A stretch of 26,998 bases of DNA from JBKCUA01 sp046318675 (GCA_046318675.1 JBKCUA010000021.1:1-26998); one strand, 5' to 3'; shown: positions 13,332 to 21,876, counted from the first letter of the stretch. Made by a program: numbers and translations. Notes: generated from the sequence alone by a model not told the origin.

Positions 13332-14694
13332 TATTCCCGGCACCAATGCGTCGTTTAGGGATTATTTCAGCCCTTGGACCCTTCGCTTTCATGACGTGAC
13401 GATGGAAGATAAGTTCAATGAGGATTTTTACGCGTCGAAGAGGTCGTTGTTGCAGGTGGTGTCGATTTTGGCGATTTTGATGCATGGTTTGTTTGGCATT
13501 CTTGATTATTTTGCAACCCCTGATTATCAAACAATGTGGTTTATGCGTTTTGTTGTTGGCATGCCAATTATTGTTTTTAATGCTTTTGTATTGTGCTTTG
13601 ATATATTGAAAAAATATCAGCGCCTTTTAATTGCGATCAGTATTTGGATTGTTGGTGTTTCGGTAGAGCTGATGATGGTGTTTGGGGACACTTTTGTGGC
13701 CGCCAATTATTTTTATGGCATCAATGTGGTGATTTTTTATGGTACGATGCTGTATTTCGTAAGTTTCAGTCGCACGTTGCTTATTTCTGGCAGTTTAGTA
13801 GTTTTATACGCAGTGCTTAATACTACCGTCATTACTATTGATCATCGGCAGTTTACTAACAACATGGTCTTCATGTCCGTGGGAGCGATCTTTTCTTTTT
13901 TAGCAGTGTATTTTCATGAAATGTACGCACGGGTTAATTTTGTCACCAATATTATGCTGGCACGGGCTATGGTGGCGGCTCAGGCGGCCAGTGTTACCAA
14001 ATCCAATTTTCTTGCCTTGATGAGCCACGAGCTGCGCACCCCCGTTGTAGCCGTGCGGGGTATGGCGGAAATGGTTAATGATAAAATGCTGGGGACAGAT
14101 GTCGATCCGTATATTCCCCATGCACAGGATGCTATCAGCAGTATAGACAAGCTTTTAGTAAATATGGATACTATCCTTGAGTATGCAGCCCTGACCACGG
14201 GGGATACTACATTAAAAGAAAGTACCATCACCACGAATCAGATAGTCTCCAGAATTCTGGAGGATGGGATGGCAACCGACAGGATCATGCTCGATATTGT
14301 TTCTGGTGTTGGCCTGCATCTTGATTCCGGATTATGGATAGCATCGGTGCGGCATCTGCTGGGTAATGCGCTCCGCTTTACCGCTCATGGCGGGTGGGTG
14401 CGCCTGCGGGTGCAAAATGAGGACAATGGCGGCGTTGCTTTTTATGTTGAGGATCAGGGGACGGGGCTTACCCCGGAACAGTTGAACCGGGTGACATTGG
14501 CCTTTGAACAGGTAACGGATCCCTACACACGACAGGAAGAAGGCCTCGGCCTCGGCCTGCCGTTTGTTCGCACTGTGGTGGAAAAACACGGCGGCAAGTT
14601 CGCGATTGTCAGTACGCCGGGCTTTGGTACCACGGTGAAATTATGGCTTCCGGAAGAACGGGTTGTTCGGGAGGTGGTTGAGGTGAAGGGATAA
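13315..14694 (+). CDS. Six-TM sensor histidine kinase
   Basis: This encodes 459 residues. Six hydrophobic segments lie at about 45-66, 74-95, 102-123, 133-152, 154-175 and 182-201, forming a MASE-like membrane sensor with very short loops. After a linker helix comes the HisKA domain, NFLALMSHELRTP with His238. The ATPase domain shows N351 (LLGNALRF), VEDQGTGL (378-385), LAFEQV and GLGLGLPFV (410-418). All catalytic motifs are intact. The lack of a periplasmic domain implies sensing within or at the membrane, for instance of a lipid-like molecule or membrane state. It is coupled to the upstream receiver gene. Confidence 0.93.
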   Translation: MKILPDIPGTNASFRDYFSPWTLRFHDVTMEDKFNEDFYASKRSLLQVVSILAILMHGLFGILDYFATPDYQTMWFMRFVVGMPIIVFNAFVLCFDILKKYQRLLIAISIWIVGVSVELMMVFGDTFVAANYFYGINVVIFYGTMLYFVSFSRTLLISGSLVVLYAVLNTTVITIDHRQFTNNMVFMSVGAIFSFLAVYFHEMYARVNFVTNIMLARAMVAAQAASVTKSNFLALMSHELRTPVVAVRGMAEMVNDKMLGTDVDPYIPHAQDAISSIDKLLVNMDTILEYAALTTGDTTLKESTITTNQIVSRILEDGMATDRIMLDIVSGVGLHLDSGLWIASVRHLLGNALRFTAHGGWVRLRVQNEDNGGVAFYVEDQGTGLTPEQLNRVTLAFEQVTDPYTRQEEGLGLGLPFVRTVVEKHGGKFAIVSTPGFGTTVKLWLPEERVVREVVEVKG

Positions 14695-15055
14695 CGAGAG
14701 GTGTTCTTTCTCAAGACGCCCTCACCCCGCGAAGCCTATGGCTTCGCTCCCCTCTCCCGGGGGGCTACCCTATGCACACAAGTCTTATGAGTCTGTTGAA
14801 GTGCTCGGTGTAGCTCCCTCTCCCGCTTGCGGGGGAGGGTTGGGGAGGGGGTTAAAAATCATTGGTTTTTATCATTTTAAACACCCCCTTCCTCACCTTC
14901 CCCCGCTGCGCGGGAGAAGGGGTCAATAGGCGGCGGCGTTATACCCCGCTAATGCTGGGAAAGAGCCAATGTTAGGACTTGTGTGCATAGGGTAGCCCAG
15001 CGGGTGAGGGCGTGGCAACTGAAACCCAACCATTTTGGGAAAGAGCCCTTTAAAT
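14695..15055. repeat. Composite inverted-repeat intergenic region
   Basis: This is a gene-free stretch between convergent genes. A perfect 23-bp inverted repeat lies at 14762-14784 and 14976-14998 (core CTACCCTATGCACACAAGTC). Flanking it are GCCCTCACCCCGC (left) and GCGGGTGAGGGC (right), so the arms extend outward with an insertion in the left one. Inside are two GC-rich arms: CTCCCTCTCCCGCTTGCGGG (about 14815) and CCCCCGCTGCGCGGGAGAAG (about 14900). GGGAAAGAGCC occurs twice (14957-14967, 15038-15048). A diverged relative of the arm lies at 10880-10912. Confidence 0.7.
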
Positions 15056-16534
15056 TTATACCGGACGGCGCAGCATCATAATATACACATGCCCAGAAGC
15101 ATCAGTACAGACATCAACAGCAGCACCAACAGCATCCGCGGCTATAGCGTGCATCTGTTCTTCCGTACGGTAATACATTTCCCAATCAAACACATAGCCA
15201 AGCACCCACTCCAGACGTGCCGGGTGCTGGCGAATATTGGTAACTACCAGTAACCCGCCGGGGGTGAGCTTGTCGTACAGTGCCGTGACAAAACCCCGCG
15301 CCCGGTTTTCGGTGAGATAATCAATTAGGCCAAGGCTGCATACAATATTTTGGGGCGGCAATTGGGCTAGCGCGCTGGTTGGATCAAATAACTCCACAAA
15401 ACTGGCCTGTACAATATCAACGGCGATATCGGGGCGATTGTTTTTGGTTAGAGTACCAGCAAAACTTTTTTGCAGGTCTTCCAGCACTTGGCGTTCCTGA
15501 TCAACAAACGTCATGATGGAATTTTTTGGCAATGTCTCCGATTCGATTAATGGCCGCAATTCCCACGCCATTCCGCAACCAACATCAACAATATGCAATG
15601 CTTTATCTTTAGAATAAGTCGTAGTGTGTTTAATAACGGCGTTGCCAACAAGCCGCAACCGATCGTGTAAATGTTCTCCGGTAAAGACGGCAAACCGGTG
15701 TGCCAATTTATCAAATAAGGTATTTCCTAAAGCTTGATTATCATACACGTACTGCATGACTTTAAAATCACCAGGATAGCCAAGTGGTTTAGTGTAGCCT
15801 TGAACACATAGAGGCGATCCCAAAAACTCCGGCGTCAGCACCGTTTCGGTGTATTGTTTTACCGCTTTTTTAACGGCGCGGCCTTGGGAGGCCATACTAT
15901 CAATCAAGGCATTACCCCGTTCGGCAATGGCCGGCCAGGCGGCGATCAATGTCTCCTCAGCCTTGGCCAAGGCTGCGGCTTGTTCATCTGCCGTGGGATT
16001 AGCCTGCTCAAACGAGGTCATGATTTTCTGGTAATAGCGCAGCTTGACCAATAACTCATCACAGAATAAACGATATTCCGACGGCACCAGATCAAGATTC
16101 TCCGCCGGGTTTTGGGTCAAACGGGCATCGAGCTGAGCCATCGCATAGCGGCGGCGAATTTCATCCTCGGGGAACAGCGCGCCTTCCAATGCAAGGCCGA
16201 ATTTCTTTCCCAAGCGATCGGGTTGTTCCCGCGCCACGCGACAGTGACCGGAAAAGATGGTTTGCCCGGCGATCTCAAGGCGGATGGGCTGGCGACTGCC
16301 AACGGGAATTTTAGCGGCCTTAGTATCCGAAGCAACAACGGCGAGGCCGGAAAAACTGGCATCAACAAGGCGGGCATCAACATCACCAATGTGCACCGAT
16401 GGCAGACGTCCGGAAAAAATCTTTTCCGCCGGTTTGCGCGGGGCACGAAAGCGTATGGCGGCACCTTGTGCGCTGGGCAAGTCTTGATAGTGTTTGACCG
16501 CACCCCTATCTTCAGCGTGGACGACAGCGCGCAT
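15056..16534 (-). CDS. PilZ-like domain fused to a PhcB-type SAM-dependent methyltransferase
   Basis: This encodes 492 residues with AAGGA about 9 nt before the ATG. Residues 25-120 look like a PilZ domain; the DxSxxG motif is DASFSG (58-63), with an arginine-rich stretch (RFRAPR) before it, although the RxxxR spacing is not exact. A helical linker follows (130-235). Residues 236-490 are a class I methyltransferase: LGYPGDFKVM (251-260), the SAM loop VDVGCGMAWEL (316-326), CSLGLIDYL (399-407) and LTPGGLLVVTN (423-433). The GYPGDF plus GCG..WEL pattern is that of proteins annotated as 3-hydroxypalmitate methyl ester biosynthesis (PhcB-like). Substrate is inferred only. It is convergent with the six-TM kinase and divergent from the OmpR-type regulator. 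Confidence 0.7.
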   Translation of the reverse strand: MRAVVHAEDRGAVKHYQDLPSAQGAAIRFRAPRKPAEKIFSGRLPSVHIGDVDARLVDASFSGLAVVASDTKAAKIPVGSRQPIRLEIAGQTIFSGHCRVAREQPDRLGKKFGLALEGALFPEDEIRRRYAMAQLDARLTQNPAENLDLVPSEYRLFCDELLVKLRYYQKIMTSFEQANPTADEQAAALAKAEETLIAAWPAIAERGNALIDSMASQGRAVKKAVKQYTETVLTPEFLGSPLCVQGYTKPLGYPGDFKVMQYVYDNQALGNTLFDKLAHRFAVFTGEHLHDRLRLVGNAVIKHTTTYSKDKALHIVDVGCGMAWELRPLIESETLPKNSIMTFVDQERQVLEDLQKSFAGTLTKNNRPDIAVDIVQASFVELFDPTSALAQLPPQNIVCSLGLIDYLTENRARGFVTALYDKLTPGGLLVVTNIRQHPARLEWVLGYVFDWEMYYRTEEQMHAIAADAVGAAVDVCTDASGHVYIMMLRRPV

Positions 16535-16628
16535 AGGGGAATTTCCTTATAAAAATTCTTTGTTGCTAGTAAAAAGAGTTTTTACAATTGCTGGCCTTCT
16601 AGAAAAATAACTGGGGTGCTGTCAATGC

Positions 16629-16663
16629 TTTTTTTTCCCCGATATTTGGATACGGGGAAAAAA
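16629..16663. promoter_or_regulatory. Inverted repeat in divergent promoter region
   Basis: TTTTTTCCCCG (16631-16641) and CGGGGAAAAAA (16653-16663) form an 11-bp perfect stem with an 11-nt loop. It lies between the start of the PhcB-like gene and the OmpR-type regulator. With T and A tracts on both sides it looks like a bidirectional terminator, but its position upstream of both genes also fits an operator or attenuator. Confidence 0.55.
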
Positions 16664-16700
16664 CAATCCGCTTTTTGCGTGTACCATAATTGTGCTAACC

Positions 16701-17399
16701 ATGGTTCCCATGGCTAATGTTTCAGAAAGCAGCGAACAACATAGCGGTCACATCCTTGTTGTGGATGATGAGGAGCGGCTGCGGACGCTTTTGCGCCGGT
16801 ATCTGCATAATGCCGGGTATGTGGTAAATACTGCACAGGATAGCGCGCAGGCGGATATATTGCTGGCAACATTTGTGTTTGATGCGGTGGTGTTGGATCG
16901 GATGCTGCCGGATCGGGATGGAGTAGCTGCTCTTGGTGCATGGCGGGGCATGGGGATACAGACCCCTGTCCTGATGCTCACTGCGCTTGGGGAGGCGCCA
17001 GAACGTATCCAAGGGCTGGAGGCCGGGGCAGATGACTATCTCGGCAAACCATTTGAGCCGAAGGAGTTGCTTTTGCGCCTGCAACGCTTGTTGAAGCGGC
17101 AACCTGCACCGGTTACGGCGATAGCTCTTGGCGCATTGCGTTATAATTTTGCCAGTGCCGTGCTTATCGATGCGGCGGGTGGGATTGTGCCTTTGACCAC
17201 GGCGGAGGCGGCCTTACTGGCTGCGTTGGCGGCTGTATTGAATACACCGGTGGCGCGGGATGATTTGGCCAGTGCCAGCGGCGTCAACACCCGTGCCATT
17301 GATGTGGCGGTATCCCGTCTGCGGCGTAAGCTCGGCGATGCGGCAGTGCTGCAAAGCATTCGCGGTGTGGGCTATAAGTTGGTGGGTCAACTATGCTAA
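16701..17399 (+). CDS. OmpR-family response regulator
   Basis: The receiver domain starts ILVVDDEERLRTLLRRYL; the phospho-acceptor lies in VVLDRMLPDRDG, the Thr in LMLTALGE, and the Lys in YLGKPFEP. The C-terminal winged helix (LTTAEAALLAALAA...ASGVNTRAIDVAVSRLRRKLGD..LQSIRGVGYKL) binds DNA. ATGs at 16701 and 16710 and a GTG at 16692 are all in frame; no strong Shine-Dalgarno separates them, and a CATAAT at 16685 suggests a nearly leaderless message. The gene overlaps the kinase gene by 7 nt (ATGCTAA). The pair resembles alphaproteobacterial envelope-responsive two-component systems. Confidence 0.93.
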   Translation: MVPMANVSESSEQHSGHILVVDDEERLRTLLRRYLHNAGYVVNTAQDSAQADILLATFVFDAVVLDRMLPDRDGVAALGAWRGMGIQTPVLMLTALGEAPERIQGLEAGADDYLGKPFEPKELLLRLQRLLKRQPAPVTAIALGALRYNFASAVLIDAAGGIVPLTTAEAALLAALAAVLNTPVARDDLASASGVNTRAIDVAVSRLRRKLGDAAVLQSIRGVGYKLVGQLC

Positions 17400-18751
17400 A
17401 GTATCCCCTTTTTCGCCGCCGGTTTATTCGCCGTGCTATTAAGGATGTGCTGCCCAAAACCCTGTTTGCCCGGACGTTGATGATTATCTTGACGCCGTTG
17501 TTGTTGTTGCAGCTGGCAACGGCGATTATTTTTTATGACCGCCATCTGGATGAAGTCACCCGGCGGCTTTCGGCGGGTCTGGCTTCGGAAATAGGGTATC
17601 TGGTACAGCTGTACCAGCGCGGTTTGCGGGAACCTGATGGTTTGGTGCGGTTTATTGATGCCCAGCGGACTTTTGATATTGTGTTTGCCGCCCTGCCGTC
17701 GGATGCGTGGGAGGCACTGCCTTCTGAATCATCGCTGTATTACGCGATGCAGCTTAAACGAACGTTGCGTGCCCGCCTTAATGCTCCTGTCCGGGTAGTG
17801 GCCACGGATGAGGAAACAGTTGTGGCCTTCGTGCGGATGCCGGATGGGGTTTTGCGCTTTGAGGTTAACCGCAAGCGGTTGTTCACCCCGACCTCGTATA
17901 TCTTTTTGTTGTGGAGTGTGGGGTTATCGTGTGTGTTGTTTAGTGTTGCGTTGTTGTTCATGCGCAACCAGATTCGCCCCCTGCGGCGGCTTGCCCGGGC
18001 GGCGGAGGCCTTTGGCCGGGGCGTTGATCCCGGCGCGTTACAGCCATCGGGATCAAAAGAGGTTCGTCAAGCAGCGCAGGCGTTTAACACCATGCGCAGC
18101 CGGGTACAGCGTCTGGTTTCCAGCCGCGCTCTGATGCTGGCGGCGGTGAGCCACGATCTGCGAACGCCGTTGGCGCGCTTGCGTCTGAACCTTGATTTGC
18201 TGGAAACGCCCAAGAACAATGAGGATATCCAAGCCATGCGCGGCGATATTCGCCATATGGACGGGATTATTACTGCCTATCTCAACTTTGCCGCCGATGC
18301 TGCGCCAGAGGCGACCAAGCTATTGGACATCACCGCCTTGGTGCGGGGGGTAGCCGTTGGGTTTGCCGCTGTTCGCTTGCAGGCTGATAAAACCTTTTGG
18401 GTGCATGGGCGAGCCGTAGAGTTGCGCCGATGCATTGAAAACATCCTCAGTAATGCTCAGCGGTACGCTGGTATTATTAACATAGCGGTTACTGCAGCAG
18501 GCGGTAATGTTGCCATTACCATCGAAGACAATGGCCCCGGTATCCCTCCCGATCGCTATGAAGAAGTCTTTCGTCCCTTCGCCCGCCTTGATCCGGCACG
18601 GGGCGAGAAAACCGGCGGTGTTGGTCTTGGCCTTGCCATCACCCGGGATATTATCCATCGCCACGGTGGTGAGATTATCTTGGGGCAAGCAACGCTGGGG
18701 GGATTGTTGGTGACGGTGGTGCTTCCGGGGGCAGGGGGTAGTGAACAGTGA
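17393..18751 (+). CDS. EnvZ-like sensor histidine kinase
   Basis: This encodes 452 residues. Two membrane helices (about 28-48 and 168-190) enclose a periplasmic domain of about 120 residues. A HAMP linker (RNQIRPLRRLARAAEAFGRG, from 191) follows, then HisKA with SHDLRTPLARLRL (His254), and the ATPase domain with CIENILSNAQRYAG (N box), IEDNGPGIP (G1), FRPFARLD (F) and GGVGLGLAI (G2). All motifs are complete. It is coupled to the OmpR-type regulator by a 7-nt overlap, so the two form one phosphorelay. Confidence 0.94.
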   Translation: MLKYPLFRRRFIRRAIKDVLPKTLFARTLMIILTPLLLLQLATAIIFYDRHLDEVTRRLSAGLASEIGYLVQLYQRGLREPDGLVRFIDAQRTFDIVFAALPSDAWEALPSESSLYYAMQLKRTLRARLNAPVRVVATDEETVVAFVRMPDGVLRFEVNRKRLFTPTSYIFLLWSVGLSCVLFSVALLFMRNQIRPLRRLARAAEAFGRGVDPGALQPSGSKEVRQAAQAFNTMRSRVQRLVSSRALMLAAVSHDLRTPLARLRLNLDLLETPKNNEDIQAMRGDIRHMDGIITAYLNFAADAAPEATKLLDITALVRGVAVGFAAVRLQADKTFWVHGRAVELRRCIENILSNAQRYAGIINIAVTAAGGNVAITIEDNGPGIPPDRYEEVFRPFARLDPARGEKTGGVGLGLAITRDIIHRHGGEIILGQATLGGLLVTVVLPGAGGSEQ

Positions 18752-18918
18752 AGAGGATACGGGCACGGTTATAGCTGGTTGCACAATTAAAAGTATAGTT
18801 GCAACCAGCGCACGGCACAAAGTGCCGCGGCCGAATGGCCGAACAAAAATAACTTATAGCGCGCTGAAGACTTTATCAATGTCTACCGCTAATTACGCAA
18901 CGCGCTATAATGCGCCGT
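18752..18918. other. Hairpin-rich intergenic region between convergent genes
   Basis: Four inverted repeats follow one another: GGTTGCA/TGCAACC (18777-18806), CGGCAC/GTGCCG (18813-18827), CGGCC/GGCCG (18828-18841) and TTATAGCGCG/CGCGCTATAA (18854-18863 and 18901-18910). No T-tracts follow the stems, so factor-independent termination is not obvious. No gene is seen. Confidence 0.6.
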
Positions 18919-19581
18919 TTAATGCGCCAACCCGCTCCCCCCAGTTTCGCCCGGCATTTGGTGAGAAGCCATGTCCATTAAAGACAGCACCAAGCTCATG
19001 CGGTCATACAGGGTATCCGCCTCAAGAAAAGCCTGACGCTCGCCGGTGCTGAACGGGCACATCATGCACACAATGGTGATGATCCGATCCAGAGGGGCGG
19101 CTTGGAAAACATCCCAATCGGTTTGCAGTTCTTTTTGGGCAAAATAGCGTCGTATTGTGGCCAGAATCGGGGCACGATCGATGTTGTGGGTATTAACCAC
19201 CATGTGGTCTTCGGGAAAAATGCCTGTACGAATATTAAAAGTATTAATAACCTTTGCATTGGCCACCGGGCGGCGAATTTCCATGCGGCAGATACCGTGC
19301 AAAAAAATATGATAGCGGGTTTCTTCAACCTCTTCAAAGGCCATAATACGACACACCGTACCAATCGAATAAAAATTATCATCGGAATCATCGGCGGTTT
19401 GTACCAACCCCATCAGGCGGTGCGGGTGTTTGAGGCCAGCCTCGACAATAGGCAGGTGTTTCGGCACCACGACTTGTAGCGGCAGGCGAGCCCCCGGCAA
19501 AATAATGGTATCCCGTACGGGCAGAATCGCCAGTTTCGTGGGCAGGGGAAAGTGTGTCGGTGAGGGGGCAAAAATATCCAC
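18919..19581 (-). CDS. LON N-terminal (substrate-binding) domain protein
   Basis: This encodes 220 residues, consisting of the Lon N-terminal domain alone (LAILPVRDTIILPGARLPLQVVVPKHLPIVE, then MGLVQT...FYSIGTVCRIMAFEEVEETRYHIFLHGICRMEI). The C-terminal half is helical (FSTGERQAFLEADTLYDRMSLVLSLM). There is no AAA+ or protease domain, as in the stand-alone LonN proteins found in many alphaproteobacteria. Its substrate is unknown. It starts 23 nt after the dprA stop, so it is the last gene of the plsY-dprA-lonN run. Confidence 0.9.
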   Translation of the reverse strand: MDIFAPSPTHFPLPTKLAILPVRDTIILPGARLPLQVVVPKHLPIVEAGLKHPHRLMGLVQTADDSDDNFYSIGTVCRIMAFEEVEETRYHIFLHGICRMEIRRPVANAKVINTFNIRTGIFPEDHMVVNTHNIDRAPILATIRRYFAQKELQTDWDVFQAAPLDRIITIVCMMCPFSTGERQAFLEADTLYDRMSLVLSLMDMASHQMPGETGGSGLAH

Positions 19582-19604
19582 AGGCGTACCCTACATGATG
19601 GTGG

Positions 19605-20708
19605 TTAAAAAAGACGTGCGATTGTACCGCCGGGGGTGCGTTCAATGCGTCCGGCCAGCTCCAGTTCCAGCAATACCAGTTGCACCAGCCCCGGCGGCAG
19701 GCGCACCGCCTGATGCAATTCATCCAAGGTTACTGCCGTTGCGGATAAAGCCGTTAGGACGCTGGCCTGGGCGGCGCGTAACGTGGCATCATCGGGCATC
19801 TTAATGGCATCAAGGTAGGGCAGCGTCGGTCGTTGCTCAAACAACTGCGGCGTGTCCAGCCGGGGCAGGACGGGCAGAATGTCCGCCGCGCTTTCCAGTA
19901 AATGCCCCCCTTCCCGGATGAGCTTGTTCGTGCCTTGGGAACGGGGATCAAGGGGTGAGCCGGGCACGGCAAAGACCTCACGCCCGTATTCCCCGGCCAA
20001 ACGGGCAGTGTTGAGCGAGCCTGATTGCAAAGATGCCTCCACCACCGCCACGGCGTGGGACATACCGGCGATGATCCGGTTGCGTTGGGGAAAATGCCGG
20101 GCTGCCGGAGCTGTACCGGGGGGGTACTCACTGAGCAATAGCCCTTCGGCCATGATCTTTTCCTGTAATTTTTTATTTTCGGCAGGGTAGAAGCGATCAA
20201 GGCCGCACCCAAGAACTGCCACCGTACCTCCTGCTAATGCTCCGTGGTGCGCCGCTGTGTCAATCCCAGCGGCGAGGCCAGAGGCGACTACTACCTTGTG
20301 CTGCGCTAACTCTTCAGCCAGCATTCTGGTAAATTTCTGGCCGTTGAGGGAGGCATTGCGCGCCCCCACCACCCCCACCACATAGCGACGCTCAAGACGC
20401 AAAGGCCCGGCGGCGAACAGCACGGGCGGCGCATCCTCCGCACTGCGTAACACAGGCGGGTAGGCAGCATCAGGCAGGCACACCACCGCCCCGCTCATGT
20501 GTTCCGTGGCGGCCATAATGCGCTGGGCTTCAGGGAGGGAAAGAATGGCCAACGGCTTGCCGCCACCCCCGCGGCGCACCATGTCGGGAAGAGCCTCCAA
20601 GGCCGCCCGTGCGCTCCCCCACTGGTTGAGTAAGCGACGAAACGTGGCCGAGCCAACCCGTTCTGTACGGCTAAGGCGCAGCCAAGCGATTGTTTCTTTT
20701 TCGTCCAT
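19605..20708 (-). CDS. dprA: DNA-processing protein DprA
   Basis: This encodes 367 residues. DprA loads RecA onto incoming single-stranded DNA in natural transformation; in GTA-producing alphaproteobacteria it is needed for recipients. The Rossmann-like fold is clear: RYVVGVVGARNASLNGQKFTRMLAEEL, VVASGLAAGIDTAAHHGALAGGTVAVLGCGLDRFYPAEN, FPQRNRIIAGMSHAVAVVEA, SGSLNTARLAGEYGREVFAVPGSP and GTNKLIREGGHLL. A C-terminal winged helix follows (VLTALSATAVTLDELHQAVRLPPGLVQLVLLELELAGRIER). Its ATG overlaps the stop of plsY as TAATG, so the two are translationally coupled. Confidence 0.97.
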   Translation of the reverse strand: MDEKETIAWLRLSRTERVGSATFRRLLNQWGSARAALEALPDMVRRGGGGKPLAILSLPEAQRIMAATEHMSGAVVCLPDAAYPPVLRSAEDAPPVLFAAGPLRLERRYVVGVVGARNASLNGQKFTRMLAEELAQHKVVVASGLAAGIDTAAHHGALAGGTVAVLGCGLDRFYPAENKKLQEKIMAEGLLLSEYPPGTAPAARHFPQRNRIIAGMSHAVAVVEASLQSGSLNTARLAGEYGREVFAVPGSPLDPRSQGTNKLIREGGHLLESAADILPVLPRLDTPQLFEQRPTLPYLDAIKMPDDATLRAAQASVLTALSATAVTLDELHQAVRLPPGLVQLVLLELELAGRIERTPGGTIARLF

Positions 20709-21256
20709 TATGGGCGCATCATTTTGGGTTCGGTGCCTTTATACAGCCGGGCAATATTCCCCCGGTGCGTCCAGAATAAGACCGCCACCAACGCCCATAA
20801 GGCTAGGGAAGCTCCCTTATCCACTACTAACAATAGGGTAAACGCCGATAGGGCAGCCAGCGACGAAATCCGACTCACCGCCGCCACCACCAGCCAGCAG
20901 ATCAAGGCAATAACTCCTAAAGGCCACGCCCACACTAACAGGCCGCCCAAGGCCGTGGCCACCCCCTTGCCGCCGCGAAACTTCAGCCATACCGACCACA
21001 CATGCCCCGCCACCGCCGCCAGCATTGCCCACATACCAGCCTCAGGCGGGCTGAGTGCCACCGCCGCCCCCCCCTTGCCCATGTCCAGCAGCAGCGTGGC
21101 CAAAGCTAGCTTTTTGTTCCCCGTCCGCAACACGTTTGTTGCGCCAATATTCCCCGATCCTATCGCCCGCACGTCCCCCATGCCCGCGACGCGTGTCAGC
21201 AATAGGCCAAATGGCACCGATCCAAGGGCATAGCCGATAACAATCGCGGTCAACAT
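20708..21256 (-). CDS. plsY: Glycerol-3-phosphate acyltransferase PlsY
   Basis: This encodes 182 residues, an integral membrane protein that transfers acyl groups from acyl-phosphate to glycerol-3-phosphate. Signature motifs are GSVPFGLLLTRVAG, the GSGNIGATNVLRTG loop, and the LKFRGGKGVATALGG motif. Hydrophobic stretches give the usual five-helix topology. The stop overlaps the dprA start (TAATG). Confidence 0.96.
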   Translation of the reverse strand: MLTAIVIGYALGSVPFGLLLTRVAGMGDVRAIGSGNIGATNVLRTGNKKLALATLLLDMGKGGAAVALSPPEAGMWAMLAAVAGHVWSVWLKFRGGKGVATALGGLLVWAWPLGVIALICWLVVAAVSRISSLAALSAFTLLLVVDKGASLALWALVAVLFWTHRGNIARLYKGTEPKMMRP

Positions 21257-21318
21257 AGGACGGCTATCCTAGAGGGGATTGCGGGGAAGGCAAGTTTCTG
21301 ATTTATCCTATCTTGCGT

Positions 21319-21395
21319 GCGCCCGTAGCTCAGCTGGATAGAGCAAGCGTTTCCTAAACGCTAGGCCGGATGTTCGAATCATCTCGGGCGCACCA
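21319..21395 (+). tRNA. tRNA-Arg (anticodon CCT)
   Basis: The acceptor stem GCGCCCG pairs with CGGGCGC, and the D-arm GTAGCTCAGCTGGATAGAGC is present. The anticodon stem AGCGT/ACGCT encloses TTCCTAA (anticodon CCT), and the T-arm GATGTTCGAATCATC is intact. The 3' CCA is encoded (21393-21395). A HepT gene fragment begins 7 nt downstream. Confidence 0.95.
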
Positions 21396-21401
21396 TTTTG
21401 A

Positions 21402-21441
21402 TGCCGTAACGTGATTGCCCATGGATTATGACGAGATGGAG
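21402..21441 (+). pseudogene. Fragment of a HepT-type toxin gene
   Basis: The stretch TGCCGTAACGTGATTGCCCA.. to GACGAGAT matches 22946-22985 in the intact hepT almost base for base, including the codons for the RNVIAHDY active motif. One extra G after CCATG breaks the frame. It is the remnant of a second copy, placed next to tRNA-Arg. Confidence 0.7.
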
Positions 21442-21468
21442 CGTAACCGTGAGGGATGTGAATCAGCC

Positions 21469-21873
21469 CTAATCAACCGCCCAGTTTTCCACCGTCAACC
21501 CCGGCACCCTTGAAAACTCCCGGATGTTGTTCGTAACAAGGATAAGCCCCGCCGCAAGGGCATGGGCGGCAATCATCAAATCCATGTTGCCTATGGGGGT
21601 TCCTTGGGTGTGCAGGGCATGGCGCAGGCGAGCGTAGCACCCCGTCACCTCTTCCCCCCAGGGCAGGACGGTGAGGTACTCCAAAAAAACATCCACGCTT
21701 TTCTGGGTCAGCCGGGGCGAAGCACGTTTTTCAACCCCGTACCGCAGTTCGGCCACGGTTATCACCGACACAAACACATCTTTCATGGGGATGCTCTGTA
21801 ATTTTTCCAGCACCGACAATGGCTTGTTGCGCATGATATAACTGCAGGTATCGGTATCGAGCAAATACGGCAC
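21469..21873 (-). CDS. vapC: VapC-type PIN-domain toxin
   Basis: This encodes 134 residues from a GTG at 21873 (VPYLLDTDTC). This start is chosen because in-silico removal of the neighbouring 146-bp element puts it in a TAGTG overlap with the vapB stop; an alternative GTG at 21882 lies inside the element. PIN-domain acidic residues are Asp6 (LLDTDTC), Glu42 (VAELRYG) and Asp98 (GNMDLMIAAHA), with TNNIREFSRVPGL at the end. VapC toxins are RNases, often cutting tRNA or rRNA. Expression now depends on reading through the hairpin element or on internal initiation. Confidence 0.93.
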   Translation of the reverse strand: MPYLLDTDTCSYIMRNKPLSVLEKLQSIPMKDVFVSVITVAELRYGVEKRASPRLTQKSVDVFLEYLTVLPWGEEVTGCYARLRHALHTQGTPIGNMDLMIAAHALAAGLILVTNNIREFSRVPGLTVENWAVD

Positions 21874-21876
21874 TAA

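Noticed and set aside
12909..14694. Naming the pair DivK and DivJ/PleC
   Set aside because: The receiver is DivK-like, but the six-TM kinase has a MASE-like sensor and cannot be equated with the cell-cycle kinases from sequence reading alone.
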